Below are positions 24,635 through 34,562 of a DNA stretch of 64,000 nt, in pieces. The translations under genes and the position numbers were made by a program. The notes below the pieces were generated by a model. That model did no database searches, was not told where the DNA came from, and saw nothing but the letters and a program-made list of their open reading frames with translations. Numbering within the stretch: the stretch's first letter is position 1; each line of letters starts with the position of its first letter. Source of the stretch: Eshraghiella sp964405265 (GTDB lineage Bacteria; Bacillota; Clostridia; Lachnospirales; Lachnospiraceae); assembly GCA_964405265.1 (NCBI GenBank), contig CAYONC010000006.1, positions 1 through 64,000 on the forward strand. Direction: 5' to 3'.

Positions 24635-26356
24635 TTATTCTATTATTGACATCATGTCATTTTTAAGCTTTTCAAGCTTCTCATCCGCATCCTCAAAGCT
24701 TCTTCCCTTGACACCCATGTAAAACTTAATCTTAGGTTCGGTTCCCGATGGTCTTGCACAACACCATGCATTATCTTCAAGGTCAAAATATACCACATTG
24801 GACTTAGGAAGTCCCGTTACCGTAACGGTTCCGTCCGCCTTAACCACTGTATTATGTTCATAATCCCTTGTCTCAAGAACCCTGTAACCGCCTATTTCTG
24901 CCGGAGGATTACTTCTGAGCTTTTCAAGCATGCCCTGTATTTCCGCAATACCTTCCTTGCCCTTCTTGGTTATTGATACAAGAGTTTCCTTGAAATAACC
25001 GTATTTTTCATATATTCTGAGCATCTGATCCCAAAGTGTGAGACCCTGCTTCTTATAATATGCCGCTGCTTCACACAGCATCATTACGGCAACTATTGCA
25101 TCCTTATCCCTTGCATGGGTTCCGACAAGACATCCATAGCTTTCTTCAAATCCAAACATATATTCATATGTATGATTTTCTTCAAAAAGCTTAATCTGCT
25201 CTCCTATATACTTAAAGCCCGTCAATACTTCAATAAGCTTAAGATTGTATTCTTCCGCCACCACGTCGGCAAGATTGGTAGTAACAATCGTCTTCACAAG
25301 TGCTCCGTTATCAGGTATCGCCCCCTTTGCTGCCTTCTGTGAGAGAATATACTCTGCAATGAGCATTCCTGACATATTACCCGTAAATGCCATATATTCT
25401 CCTGTTACGGAATCCCTGGCATATACTCCTAATCTGTCCGCATCAGGATCAGTTGCAAGTACAACGTCCGCATTGACATCTTCTGCAAGCTTCAATGCAA
25501 GCTCAAATGCCTTCTTGTCCTCCGGATTAGGATATCCGACCGTCGGAAAATCTCCGTCCGGCAGCTCCTGCTCCTTCACGACATATACCTTATTGAGACC
25601 TATTTCCTTAAGCACACGTCTTGCAGGCAGATTACCGGTTCCGTGAAGCGGCGTGAATACGGCAACAAGCTCATCACCCATTTCCCTGACAACATCCGGA
25701 TTAATCACCTGCTTTTTAAGCTCTGCTATATATGCATCATCAACTTCATCAGAAATGACATTGTAAAGACCTGATTTAACCGCATCTTCCTTATTCATTG
25801 TCTTAACCGTATTGAAATCAGTGATACCGTTTACTTCATCTATAATCAGCGCATCCTTAGGAGATGATATCTGTGCACCATCTTCCCAATATACCTTATA
25901 TCCGTTATATTCTGACGGATTATGGCTTGCCGTAATCACTATGCCTGAAATACAGCCCAGATACCTTACAGCAAAAGAAAGCTCCGGCGTCGGTCTCAAT
26001 GTCGGGAACACATATGTCTTAATTCCGTTGGCATTAAGGCACAATGCTGCTTCCTCACAAAACTCCGGTGACATATGACGCGAATCATATGCTATTGCAA
26101 CGCCCTTATCCTGTCCGCCTTCCTTAATTATAAAATTAGCAAGACCCTGCGATGCTTTCCTTACGGTATATATATTCATTCTGTTGGTTCCGTTGCCTAT
26201 GACTCCGCGGAGTCCGGCCGTTCCGAATTCAAGACTCTTATAAAACCTGTCCTCTATTTCCTTCTCATTATTTTCTATTGACTTAAGTTCTTCCCTGACT
26301 TCCTGTGAGAAATACGGATTTGTACACCATTCTCTGTACACTTCCTTATATGACAT
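24635..26356 (-). CDS. pgcA: Phospho-sugar mutase (phosphoglucomutase/phosphomannomutase, PgcA type)
   Basis: This 573-residue cytoplasmic enzyme interconverts hexose 1- and 6-phosphates, most likely alpha-glucose 1-phosphate. Seen: the phosphoserine loop ITASHNPSEYNGYKVYW, the magnesium loop DPDADRLGVYAR, the sugar-specificity loop FGFEESYGCLVGTH and the phosphate-binding loop RPSGTEPKIKFYMG. The roughly 570-residue length is that of the Firmicutes PgcA group rather than GlmM, which is a separate gene at 42.8-44.1 kb. ATG at 26356 is chosen over longer frames because GGAAAGGA lies upstream. The product feeds nucleotide-sugar synthesis, which suits the adjacent polysaccharide genes. Confidence 0.9.
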   Translation of the reverse strand: MSYKEVYREWCTNPYFSQEVREELKSIENNEKEIEDRFYKSLEFGTAGLRGVIGNGTNRMNIYTVRKASQGLANFIIKEGGQDKGVAIAYDSRHMSPEFCEEAALCLNANGIKTYVFPTLRPTPELSFAVRYLGCISGIVITASHNPSEYNGYKVYWEDGAQISSPKDALIIDEVNGITDFNTVKTMNKEDAVKSGLYNVISDEVDDAYIAELKKQVINPDVVREMGDELVAVFTPLHGTGNLPARRVLKEIGLNKVYVVKEQELPDGDFPTVGYPNPEDKKAFELALKLAEDVNADVVLATDPDADRLGVYARDSVTGEYMAFTGNMSGMLIAEYILSQKAAKGAIPDNGALVKTIVTTNLADVVAEEYNLKLIEVLTGFKYIGEQIKLFEENHTYEYMFGFEESYGCLVGTHARDKDAIVAVMMLCEAAAYYKKQGLTLWDQMLRIYEKYGYFKETLVSITKKGKEGIAEIQGMLEKLRSNPPAEIGGYRVLETRDYEHNTVVKADGTVTVTGLPKSNVVYFDLEDNAWCCARPSGTEPKIKFYMGVKGRSFEDADEKLEKLKNDMMSIIE

Positions 26357-26397
26357 GACTGATTCATTCCTTTCCTTTTTCCCCGCATACATCAGAT

Positions 26398-26426
26398 ATA
26401 ATACCACTAAATGGCATTATTGTCAT
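26398..26426 (-). promoter_or_regulatory. Promoter of the phosphohexomutase gene
   Basis: ATGACA (26421-26426), 17 bases, TATTAT (26398-26403) on the minus strand, about 35 bases before the ribosome site. Confidence 0.55.
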
Positions 26427-26447
26427 TATTTTTTTGATAAAAATTTA

Positions 26448-28019
26448 TCACACAATTTTTGTCCACATCTCAAGTATGGTAATAACCGGAATAATTCCTG
26501 CTGCAAACAGGCATATATGTTCAGAAATGCCTTTTACCGTAAATCTGTTATTTCTCAACATAAGCATAACCGGTAATAACAGTATTATAAAATATCTTCC
26601 CTGAAGACCCGCAACATATGTAAAAGATGCCGGTGTCCAGAAAGCCCACATTGAAAGCACAATGAGCATAAGTGAAAGAGTGGCTCCTGCCGCGGTTATT
26701 ATCCTCTGTTTTAGCGTAAATACGGTTTTGTTTGTTTCATGACTTAATGATACTGCTGCAAGCGGAATAAAGCTCATGAGTACAATTAAAGGTGATGAAT
26801 ATATCTGAAGCCAGCCAAAGCCTCCTGAAATCATTTCGGCAAAAAACTGTCCTCCGTAAACCACTGCCGTACTTAAAATCATCTTAACGGATTTTAACGG
26901 TGAAAAAAGTATATTTTTCAATCCGTAAGCCGGTTCGTCCGTCCACACAAGCTCCGTCTGTGCTTCACTGCCTATTCCCGTAAGGTCTGAAATCAGCCCC
27001 GGATTGGCGGCAAAAAACACGATTAATGCCCATATTGCCGATACGGCAACTGCTGCCGGATATTTAACCTTATTGCCAAAGGCTTCTTTCGGTATCAGAA
27101 ACAGCATAAGAAGCAGCGGCATATATGCTCCCCCTTTTCCCATTATCATCACGCTTCCGGAAATAACGGCTGCAACGGCTTCACCCGCTTTTATTCTGTT
27201 TCCGGAAAATGCAAAGCTTAGTACATATGACATAAAGAAAAATGCAGCCGCATTCATTATTCCGTCCTGCGAAATGCAGGAAGCACGGCTGAGAGCGGAA
27301 GGAAGCAGCATTATTAATGCAAGCACTGCCTTTCCTGACGGTATTTTCTTTATCGCAAAATAACCTGCCGCTGTATACACAATCAGCATAAACAGCCTGC
27401 ACAGGAAATACATGATTACCGTTCCCGCACCGGTAAGCCTGCTTATAATCATTCCCAAAACCGCAGGAGCATACATTACGGCTGCCGACCATGTATAATT
27501 AAAATGCTCGGTTTCATATTTTACATAATTCCCGTCTGCCCTGTCCGTAAGCTTCTTACCCATAAGCAGATAATTTCCCAGAGATATTTCCCTTGTAAAA
27601 CCGCTGTCTGCATCACATTTTCTATATAATGCCGTATAAGGTTCATCCGTATCCTCAATACCCATCACGGAGTTGCTGATTTCCGTTACGGCAAACATAT
27701 GCTTATCTTCGTCTGCAGGCGAGTCAGGTGTCATAAATATGATAAAGAGACTTCCTGCCGCAATGCATATTACGGCAAAGCATTTTTCGACGGACGGTTT
27801 TTTTATCACGGTTACATAGAAAACCGCTGCCGACACGATAAGCATGAATATCAGTATGATATTGTAATATTTATATGCCGCCCCCAAATCCCATCCGTAT
27901 TTTGCAACAAACGTACCATATCCGTGCCATTTTACCGCTATCCCTGCCGCTGTAATGAAAAACATCATTATAACAAACGGCACTACGTGATATTTTTTCA
28001 TAAACTCTTTAAATTTCAT
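26448..28019 (-). CDS. DUF2142 polytopic membrane protein
   Basis: This 523-residue protein has about 11-12 hydrophobic segments and a large external loop after the second or third helix. The match to DUF2142 rests on TPDSPADEDKHMFAVTEISN (compare PDEPAHF...) and the layout of the helices. The family resembles GT-C glycosyltransferases and occurs in cell-surface polysaccharide loci; its activity is not established. It is the last gene of the polysaccharide array and overlaps the upstream glycosyltransferase stop by ATGA. A second, longer member lies at 37.2-39.2 kb. Confidence 0.72.
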   Translation of the reverse strand: MKFKEFMKKYHVVPFVIMMFFITAAGIAVKWHGYGTFVAKYGWDLGAAYKYYNIILIFMLIVSAAVFYVTVIKKPSVEKCFAVICIAAGSLFIIFMTPDSPADEDKHMFAVTEISNSVMGIEDTDEPYTALYRKCDADSGFTREISLGNYLLMGKKLTDRADGNYVKYETEHFNYTWSAAVMYAPAVLGMIISRLTGAGTVIMYFLCRLFMLIVYTAAGYFAIKKIPSGKAVLALIMLLPSALSRASCISQDGIMNAAAFFFMSYVLSFAFSGNRIKAGEAVAAVISGSVMIMGKGGAYMPLLLMLFLIPKEAFGNKVKYPAAVAVSAIWALIVFFAANPGLISDLTGIGSEAQTELVWTDEPAYGLKNILFSPLKSVKMILSTAVVYGGQFFAEMISGGFGWLQIYSSPLIVLMSFIPLAAVSLSHETNKTVFTLKQRIITAAGATLSLMLIVLSMWAFWTPASFTYVAGLQGRYFIILLLPVMLMLRNNRFTVKGISEHICLFAAGIIPVITILEMWTKIV

Positions 28020-28978
28020 CTTACAACACCCGTCCGAATCAGGATATTTTTAAAAAGCCGTCTCTGGATTCCCGCATAATCAGGAGAAGCATCTCCTGTA
28101 ACAGTCCTTTTTACTGAAAAAGCCTTAGGCAGTGCCGATAAAATACCGGTAATATATGCCTTGAAAAGCTTCTTTTTTGCAAAAAATACCGATTTAATAA
28201 TTATTCCCGCCATTACAAAAGGCAGGTTTATTGCAAACTGCCACATTGCAAAGTTTTTATACATTACAAGCATGGAATTTCTTGCCGACAGTCTGACCTT
28301 AAATTCATTGTATCTTGAACCGCTTGATGCACTTCCTGCATGAAGAACCTTTGCCTCCGGAACAAATACATTTCTGTAACCGAAAAGCACCGCTCTGTAA
28401 CCGATGTCCATGTCTTCAAGATATGCAAAAAAATTCTCATCAAAATATCCTATTTTGTCAAAAATGTTTTTTCTGTAAATTGCAGCCCCGGCACACGAAG
28501 AAAAAATATCGGTTTTTTCCGTATATTTAGAAGCCGGTTCATCCTTGCCCCTCGAAAATCCCCAGCCTAATGCACAAAAAAAGTCACCTGCACTGTCGGT
28601 ATTTTTTTTATCCGAAAGCTGCAGCATATGCGCCTGGGCAGAAAATATGTTCTCGTCTTCCTCAATGGCCTCCGTCAGTGCTTCCACAAAGTGCTTTCCC
28701 GGAATGGTATCATTATTAAGAAGAATGACATAATCCGCTTCTGCTGCTTTTATTCCTTCATTTACTGCCTTGGAAAATCCATAATTTTTATCCAATTTAA
28801 TACATCTTATGTTCATGTCACGGTATTTTTCAAAAATACTTATGCTGTCATCTTCCGAGCCGTTGTCTGCCATGATTATTTCAAAGTTTTTTTCCGTCTG
28901 CCTTTTTAGTGCCGTCATACAACCGTCTATAAATGCACTTCCGTTGTAATTAGGTATTATAATTGATGCTTTATACAT
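28016..28978 (-). CDS. GT2 glycosyltransferase, rhamnosyltransferase-like
   Basis: This 320-residue GT-A-fold enzyme is predicted to add a sugar to a lipid-linked glycan on the inner face of the membrane. Seen: SIIIPNYNGSAFIDGCMTAL, DNGSEDDSI, the DXD-like metal site LLNNDT, the acceptor-side YLEDMDIGYR with catalytic acid, and a C-terminal hydrophobic stretch with basic residues suggesting membrane contact. This profile is shared with WbbL-type rhamnosyltransferases. The donor is not certain, although rfbC in the same array makes dTDP-rhamnose plausible. Confidence 0.82.
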   Translation of the reverse strand: MYKASIIIPNYNGSAFIDGCMTALKRQTEKNFEIIMADNGSEDDSISIFEKYRDMNIRCIKLDKNYGFSKAVNEGIKAAEADYVILLNNDTIPGKHFVEALTEAIEEDENIFSAQAHMLQLSDKKNTDSAGDFFCALGWGFSRGKDEPASKYTEKTDIFSSCAGAAIYRKNIFDKIGYFDENFFAYLEDMDIGYRAVLFGYRNVFVPEAKVLHAGSASSGSRYNEFKVRLSARNSMLVMYKNFAMWQFAINLPFVMAGIIIKSVFFAKKKLFKAYITGILSALPKAFSVKRTVTGDASPDYAGIQRRLFKNILIRTGVVR

Positions 28979-28989
28979 ATTTTTTCCTC

Positions 28990-30354
28990 TTACCTGTAAA
29001 CTGCCGCCTCCGGTGCATATACCATCCTTATGCCTGCATACTTTCCTTTCATTGAATTAATGTGGAATTTCTTTTTTCTGAAATCATCACAGTATAATTC
29101 TTTTTTTATCAGTATTCCGGATGACGGAGCCGCATGAATATCCATACAGCATTCTGCAAGATTAAACGGTCCGCGGTACCATTCCGGCTTACCTTTAAGT
29201 GATTGTGTATGACCCGTTCCCGTTTTTGCAAGTCCGTTGTATAAATATTTTCCGTCCTTTATGATTTTTGGCACAACCACGTCTGCTCCGGTAAAATATG
29301 CACGCCTCAGAAGCTTTTCAATATCATCCCTGTGTATTGCCATATCACTGTCAAGAAGCAGGTAATGTGTGCATAGCGGTTCCGTTATTACACCGTTTAT
29401 AACGGTTCCTACCTTGTATCCGCCTTTTTTTCTGCAAATAATCCTGTAAAATCCCGGATCATCAGCTTCCTTTACAATAACACCTTTTTTACCGTTTCTT
29501 GCAAGGTATGCTTCCAATGCTCTTTTTCCGGCAGCATATGCATAATCCTTTGCAAAGGGATTTGAGGCCGTCGAACTGTTTCCTTCGCGCCAATGGTAGA
29601 GAATTTTAGGAATATGTGCAATTTTACCGGTTTTTTCAATGCATCTCAAAAAAAGGTCATAATCCTGTGCCCCGTCATATTCGCTTCTGAAGCCGGAGAG
29701 CTTATCAAGTATCGTCTTTTTTATTACGGTAAAGTGACATATATAATTATTGGATAACAGAAGATTCAGATTAAAATCCGGTTTTCTGTACGGGGAGAAA
29801 TAATAATCAAGGCCTTCGCTCACTTTATCCTCATCTGTATATATAATTTCCTGTCCTTTCATAATCTGACGCATTACCTCAAACAGTGCATCCGGTTCAA
29901 GAATGTCATCATGGTCAAGAAAGCCCACATATTCACCTTCAGCCAGCTTAAGTGCCTCGTTGGAGTTCTCTGATATACCGCCGTTTTCCTTTAAATCAAT
30001 GTATCTTACCCTTGCATCATTTCCAAAAACACTGTCTATGATTTTTTTTCTTTTACTGTTTCCGGCATCAGCTATACATAGCTGCCAGTCAGAGTATGTC
30101 TGCTGTTTTACCGAATTAAGCGTCTGTATAAGACCTGTTGTTTCCGTATTGAATACGGGCATGATTATGCTTATGGTCACTTTCCTGTTAAAATGTGTCT
30201 CCCTCTGAAGCCGCATCTGTTCATCGGTTACCGTTTCCATAATTCTGTCATTATCATAATTGTCTTTTCTGTCCTGTTTTTCCCATGCTTTGCGTACAAG
30301 CTTTTTTATGCCGTAATGCTCCAGGTATGCATTGATTTTTTCTGCTTTATTCAT
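28990..30354 (-). CDS. GT2 glycosyltransferase with a truncated second GT domain
   Basis: This 454-residue protein opens with an N-terminal helix shared with the next gene (MNKAEKINAYLEHYGIKKLV) and a full GT-A domain: SIIMPVFNTETTG, ADAGNSKRKK, GFLDHDDILEPDALF with the metal-binding Asp run, YTDEDKVSEG and the acceptor-side DGAQDYDLFLRC. The second domain lacks the usual start (VSVIIPNKDH and ENNSTD blocks seen in the two sister proteins). It keeps only a late part beginning near LLLDSDMAIHRDDIEKL. This looks like an internal loss rather than a frame error, because the frame is open throughout. It probably acts in the same polysaccharide pathway. Confidence 0.8.
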   Translation of the reverse strand: MNKAEKINAYLEHYGIKKLVRKAWEKQDRKDNYDNDRIMETVTDEQMRLQRETHFNRKVTISIIMPVFNTETTGLIQTLNSVKQQTYSDWQLCIADAGNSKRKKIIDSVFGNDARVRYIDLKENGGISENSNEALKLAEGEYVGFLDHDDILEPDALFEVMRQIMKGQEIIYTDEDKVSEGLDYYFSPYRKPDFNLNLLLSNNYICHFTVIKKTILDKLSGFRSEYDGAQDYDLFLRCIEKTGKIAHIPKILYHWREGNSSTASNPFAKDYAYAAGKRALEAYLARNGKKGVIVKEADDPGFYRIICRKKGGYKVGTVINGVITEPLCTHYLLLDSDMAIHRDDIEKLLRRAYFTGADVVVPKIIKDGKYLYNGLAKTGTGHTQSLKGKPEWYRGPFNLAECCMDIHAAPSSGILIKKELYCDDFRKKKFHINSMKGKYAGIRMVYAPEAAVYR

Positions 30355-30356
30355 AA

Positions 30357-32123
30357 TTACCTCAATATATATGCCTTTTCTCTTGAAAAATTCGGATTGT
30401 AATACGGATCCTTGATTTCATCCTGCCATTTATTCTTCATATATTCTGCCTCTGCCGACAGCCTCTTTCTTCTGCTGCCTGTATCGTCCCATCCTCTTGA
30501 AGAGGATTCGTAATGATACAAAAGGGCATACGGCGTATATACATTATAATAACCCATTTTCCTTATCCTGAGACACAAATCCACATCATTATAAGCCAGG
30601 GGGAGTTTTTCATCAAAGCCTCCGGCATCATTAAACAGTTTTTTTCTTATCATAAGGCAGGCTCCCGTAACGGCACTGACATTCTGGACAAAACCCGTTC
30701 TGTCCATATAGCCGTAGTCATTTTCCGGAAGTCCGGCTCCTGCATGAACCGCCACACGGTCTTCTCCGACTCCCGTCACTATATAACAATGCTGTATTGT
30801 CCTGTCCGGATACAGAAGCTTTGCTCCGACGGCACCGTTTTTATCCTGCTGTGCATACATGAGCATTTCTTCCATCCACGACGGATTAATCACTTCAACA
30901 TCATTATTCATGAACACTATTATTTCGCCTGATGCTTCCTCTGCTCCCGCATTGTTGTACTCCGAATAATTAAATTTTCTGCTCCGGGTTATGATTTTTA
31001 TGTTATCGTCTTTTTTTAGTTCTTCATAATATTCTGTAATGTCTTCATCCGTACTGTTATTTTCCACTATTATTATTTCATAATTACGGTATGTGGATTT
31101 TCTTACTGATTCAATACACCTGCTTAAATCATTTTTATGATTTTTATTAAGGATAATTACCGACACCAAAGGATTATCCTTTATTTCATACCTGATACGG
31201 TAAATGGTCGGGAATATGTCTGATGATTCAACTTCTGCCTTAATATGTCTGTATTCAAGAAAATCCTTAACGGCATTTATACCTGCATTGACGGCATATT
31301 CTTTTGCATTAATGTCATATCCGACGGAATTTTTGTGAAGTCTCCAGAAATACAGTACTTCCGGTATGTGACATATTTTTTTGGCTTTATCCGTAAGTCT
31401 CAGAATCAAATCATGATCCTGACTTCCGTCATATTCTTTTCTGAAGCCCTCCGTTTTCTCATACAGTTCCTTTGAAAAAACGGTAAAATGACATATATAA
31501 TTATTACATCTCAGCATATCCGGTGCATAATCCGGTTTAAGATTAAGTGTCACCACGTTGGTTATTCTGTCTGAAAACGCAGCTTCGTCCGTATATATGA
31601 AATCCGCACCGGTTTCACTTATGCATTCCATAATCCTGCACACCGCTGACGGATGAAGCACATCATCATGGTCCAGCAATCCATAATATGTTCCGGTTGC
31701 AAGCTTCATGCATTGCACCGTATTTTCTGAAATTCCGAGTCCCGTGGCTGATTTTATATATTTTATCCGCGAATCTTTTTTCATATATTCCCCGATGATT
31801 CTGCCGTTATCAGCATGCTGCTCATCACCGGCATCAGAGATACACAGTTCAATCCGTCCGTATGTCTGTGACATTACTGACTCAATAACGCACTTCAGCA
31901 TATCAATATCCGTATTATATACGGGCATTAATATGCTTAGAACAGAGCCATTTTTCAATTTTTCATCAGGCAGGTGCGGATATTTTAGTGACCGTCTGAC
32001 AAGTCTGACGGCTTTTTTCCTCTGTATGCCGCAGGATGACTGAAATTTGGCTGCTGCTATTGAAAACGTTCTTTTCAGACCATACTGCCTGCACAGCGAA
32101 ATAATTTTTCCTGCTTTTGACAT
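30357..32123 (-). CDS. Tandem GT2 glycosyltransferase (two GT-A domains)
   Basis: This 588-residue bifunctional glycosyltransferase starts with a helical segment (MSKAGKIISLCRQYGLKRTF). GT-A domain 1 spans about residues 60-300 (SILMPVYNTDIDM, GLLDHDDVLHPSAV, YTDEAAFSD, DGSQDHDLILRL). GT-A domain 2 spans about 315-570 (VSVIILNKNHKND, VENNSTDEDI, VFMNNDVEVI, YNDVDLCLRI). Enzymes built this way often make repeating glycan backbones by alternating two linkages. It is one base from each neighbour, in an operon with an ABC polysaccharide exporter. Confidence 0.85.
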   Translation of the reverse strand: MSKAGKIISLCRQYGLKRTFSIAAAKFQSSCGIQRKKAVRLVRRSLKYPHLPDEKLKNGSVLSILMPVYNTDIDMLKCVIESVMSQTYGRIELCISDAGDEQHADNGRIIGEYMKKDSRIKYIKSATGLGISENTVQCMKLATGTYYGLLDHDDVLHPSAVCRIMECISETGADFIYTDEAAFSDRITNVVTLNLKPDYAPDMLRCNNYICHFTVFSKELYEKTEGFRKEYDGSQDHDLILRLTDKAKKICHIPEVLYFWRLHKNSVGYDINAKEYAVNAGINAVKDFLEYRHIKAEVESSDIFPTIYRIRYEIKDNPLVSVIILNKNHKNDLSRCIESVRKSTYRNYEIIIVENNSTDEDITEYYEELKKDDNIKIITRSRKFNYSEYNNAGAEEASGEIIVFMNNDVEVINPSWMEEMLMYAQQDKNGAVGAKLLYPDRTIQHCYIVTGVGEDRVAVHAGAGLPENDYGYMDRTGFVQNVSAVTGACLMIRKKLFNDAGGFDEKLPLAYNDVDLCLRIRKMGYYNVYTPYALLYHYESSSRGWDDTGSRRKRLSAEAEYMKNKWQDEIKDPYYNPNFSREKAYILR

Positions 32124-32124
32124 T

Positions 32125-34554
32125 TTAATTCTCCCTTACCGAGTAATCCGTTCTTGTAAGAGACAGGTTCGGATTGTAATACGGATCACCTTTTTCAATT
32201 ATTTCATTCCATTTTTCAATCAGATATGCAGCCTCTCCTTCAAAACGTCTGATTTTTTCAGGGGTATCTTCATATCCCCTGCTTTTTGACTCATAATGAT
32301 GAAGCACGGCGTCTGCATCATATATTACAAGATATCCTTTTTCCCTTACTTTAAGGCAGAAATCTATATCGTTAAATGCCACTCTGAGTTCTTCCTCTAA
32401 TCCTCCTACTGCATCAAAGGCTTCCTTTTTTACTAACAGACAGGCTGCCGTTACTGCAGAATATTCTCTCGTTATGGATGCATAGCCCTGATATCCCGGA
32501 TCTTCGCATCCATTTCCCGTAAACACATGGCATGCTACTCCTCCGAGACCGACAATCACACCTGCATGCTGAATTGTATCATCTTCATACAGAAGCTTAG
32601 CACCGACAATCCCGGTTCCCGGTCTTACAGCATAGCTTACAAGGCTCCTCAGGCAGTTTTCATTAATCATTTCGGTGTCATTATTGAGAAGAAGATAGTA
32701 TTTTCCTGCTGCAAATCCCGCACCGAAATTATTAATTTTGGAATAATTAAATTCATCCTTCCAGAAAACCACCCTGACATTATCGTATTTTTTTTGGACT
32801 TTTTCGTAATATTCAAACGTTTCTTTTTCCGTACTGTTATTTTCGATTATAATTATTTCATAATTTGAATAATCCTGACGTTCTACGGAGCTTATGCATT
32901 TATCAAGATCATCCGCATGGTCCTTGTTAGGAATAAGAACCGATACAAGGGGCTCCGTCTCCGGTCTGTATGAAATCCTGTATACTCCCGGAAGATCTTT
33001 TCTGATTTCAATATCAGCTTTCAGTCCGCATCTTTCAAGATGTGCTTTTACGGCAGCCGCACCGGCTGTATACGCATAAGACTTGCTTTCAGGATTAACG
33101 GATGTTGAATTTGCGTGTATTCTCCAGCTGTATAACACTTTAGGAATATGCCTGATTTTATCCGTAGCTTCCGTATATCTCAGAATCAGGTCATGATCCT
33201 GTGCTCCGTCATATCTGCCGTCAAATTCTCCGGCTTTTTTTAAAATTCTCCGTGAAAATACAAGAAGATGACATATATAATTAACATTTCTTAACAGTTC
33301 AAGATTAAAATCAGGTTTAAAATTAGGCTCCGTTCTCTTCTTTCCGTCAGATGAAACCTTATCTTCATCTGAATATATAATATCCGTATCAGGTGCTTCA
33401 TTGATAACTTTCGTACACTCATAAAGAGCATTGGCACGTATTATATCATCATGATCACCTAACACAATATAGTCCCCTGAGGATATACCGATTGCCGCAT
33501 TGGTATTTTCCGATATACCGCCGTTGGCATCAAGACATATATATTTTATCCTGTCATCATGAAATTCTTTTATGACATACTCCATTGTATGCCCTTCGCC
33601 GCCTGCATCCGCCAGACACAGCTCCCAGTTTTCATATGTCTGGTCAAACACTGATTTTATCATTTCCCTGAAATGTTCTTCCACGGGTCTGTATACGGGA
33701 ACAACTATCGAAAATAGAGGGCGGATTTTAAATACTGCCGACTTCTGTGCCGCCAGTTCTCCTTTATCCGGTTCATCTCTATTTATCCATTCGTCATAGC
33801 TGAATGAATCTTTTCCCAACAGCTTATATACTGCCTTCTTCGCTGTCATGAAAAAGCCGTACTTTCTAAAGTATGCAAATAACTTATCACATAAGGCAGA
33901 GAATGTTTTTTGGTCAGACTTATTAATGCCTGTCCTGATAACACTGCTCTTTTTCCCATCAGTTAATATAAGTTTTATTCTGTTATATGCACCCGGTACG
34001 GTTATTTCAAACCCTGCAGGTCCCGGGTTTTCGTCCTCCTGATAATAGTCATTTATGTCTTTTCTGTATATTATTTTTACATCCTGTTTAACCGGTGTTT
34101 TTCCGGCATAGGCCTTTATGTCAACATTTCTGTCAGAGGCTGCCCAGCCTGTTACAACAAGTCCGTCAGCGGTTTTTTCACAATTATCTGCCACGCATGG
34201 TATTTTTGTACGGTTTTTTCTGTACCTGCTTCCTTTTATCTTAAAAGAATATGATGCATTATCATACATTTCACCGAAATTTATGTTAAGCACCGCTTTT
34301 TTAAAATTATCGGGTACCCTGACACAGAACTGATATTCACAGTTAAACTTCATATTAACAGGCTTATAACAGAATTTTGATCTTATCGTGTTACGCCGTA
34401 CCATTGAAAACGGTACTTCATTTCCTTCTATACAGATACTTGCTTCCGAATTATCCATTATTTCATCATTACTGCCGATATGGATTACAAGCATCCCGTC
34501 ATCATCAAGTCTGCTTCTGTAATCCCCATATGCCACAAGTTCTGCTTTGCTCAT
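32125..34554 (-). CDS. Large tandem GT2 glycosyltransferase with N-terminal beta-rich extension
   Basis: This 809-residue protein is the largest in the window. The first roughly 215 residues are beta-rich and look like two small sandwich domains; I do not recognise them. A linker (FRKYGFFMTAKKAVYKLLGKD) homologous to the sister N-terminal helices leads to GT-A domain 1 (about 285-520: SIVVPVYRPVEEH, VLGDHDDIIRANAL, YSDEDKVSSDG, DGAQDHDLILRY) and domain 2 (about 535-790: VSVLIPNKDHADD, ENNSTEKET, LLNNDTEMI, FNDIDFCLKV). It is predicted to build the backbone of the exported glycan. The extension may bind the growing chain or a partner. Confidence 0.83.
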   Translation of the reverse strand: MSKAELVAYGDYRSRLDDDGMLVIHIGSNDEIMDNSEASICIEGNEVPFSMVRRNTIRSKFCYKPVNMKFNCEYQFCVRVPDNFKKAVLNINFGEMYDNASYSFKIKGSRYRKNRTKIPCVADNCEKTADGLVVTGWAASDRNVDIKAYAGKTPVKQDVKIIYRKDINDYYQEDENPGPAGFEITVPGAYNRIKLILTDGKKSSVIRTGINKSDQKTFSALCDKLFAYFRKYGFFMTAKKAVYKLLGKDSFSYDEWINRDEPDKGELAAQKSAVFKIRPLFSIVVPVYRPVEEHFREMIKSVFDQTYENWELCLADAGGEGHTMEYVIKEFHDDRIKYICLDANGGISENTNAAIGISSGDYIVLGDHDDIIRANALYECTKVINEAPDTDIIYSDEDKVSSDGKKRTEPNFKPDFNLELLRNVNYICHLLVFSRRILKKAGEFDGRYDGAQDHDLILRYTEATDKIRHIPKVLYSWRIHANSTSVNPESKSYAYTAGAAAVKAHLERCGLKADIEIRKDLPGVYRISYRPETEPLVSVLIPNKDHADDLDKCISSVERQDYSNYEIIIIENNSTEKETFEYYEKVQKKYDNVRVVFWKDEFNYSKINNFGAGFAAGKYYLLLNNDTEMINENCLRSLVSYAVRPGTGIVGAKLLYEDDTIQHAGVIVGLGGVACHVFTGNGCEDPGYQGYASITREYSAVTAACLLVKKEAFDAVGGLEEELRVAFNDIDFCLKVREKGYLVIYDADAVLHHYESKSRGYEDTPEKIRRFEGEAAYLIEKWNEIIEKGDPYYNPNLSLTRTDYSVREN

Positions 34555-34562
34555 TATATGTC

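Noticed and set aside
26435..26450. TGATAAA/TTTATCA hairpin at the end of the DUF2142 gene as a terminator
   Set aside because: On the minus strand it is followed by A residues, not T; the loop is only two bases and it overlaps the stop codon.
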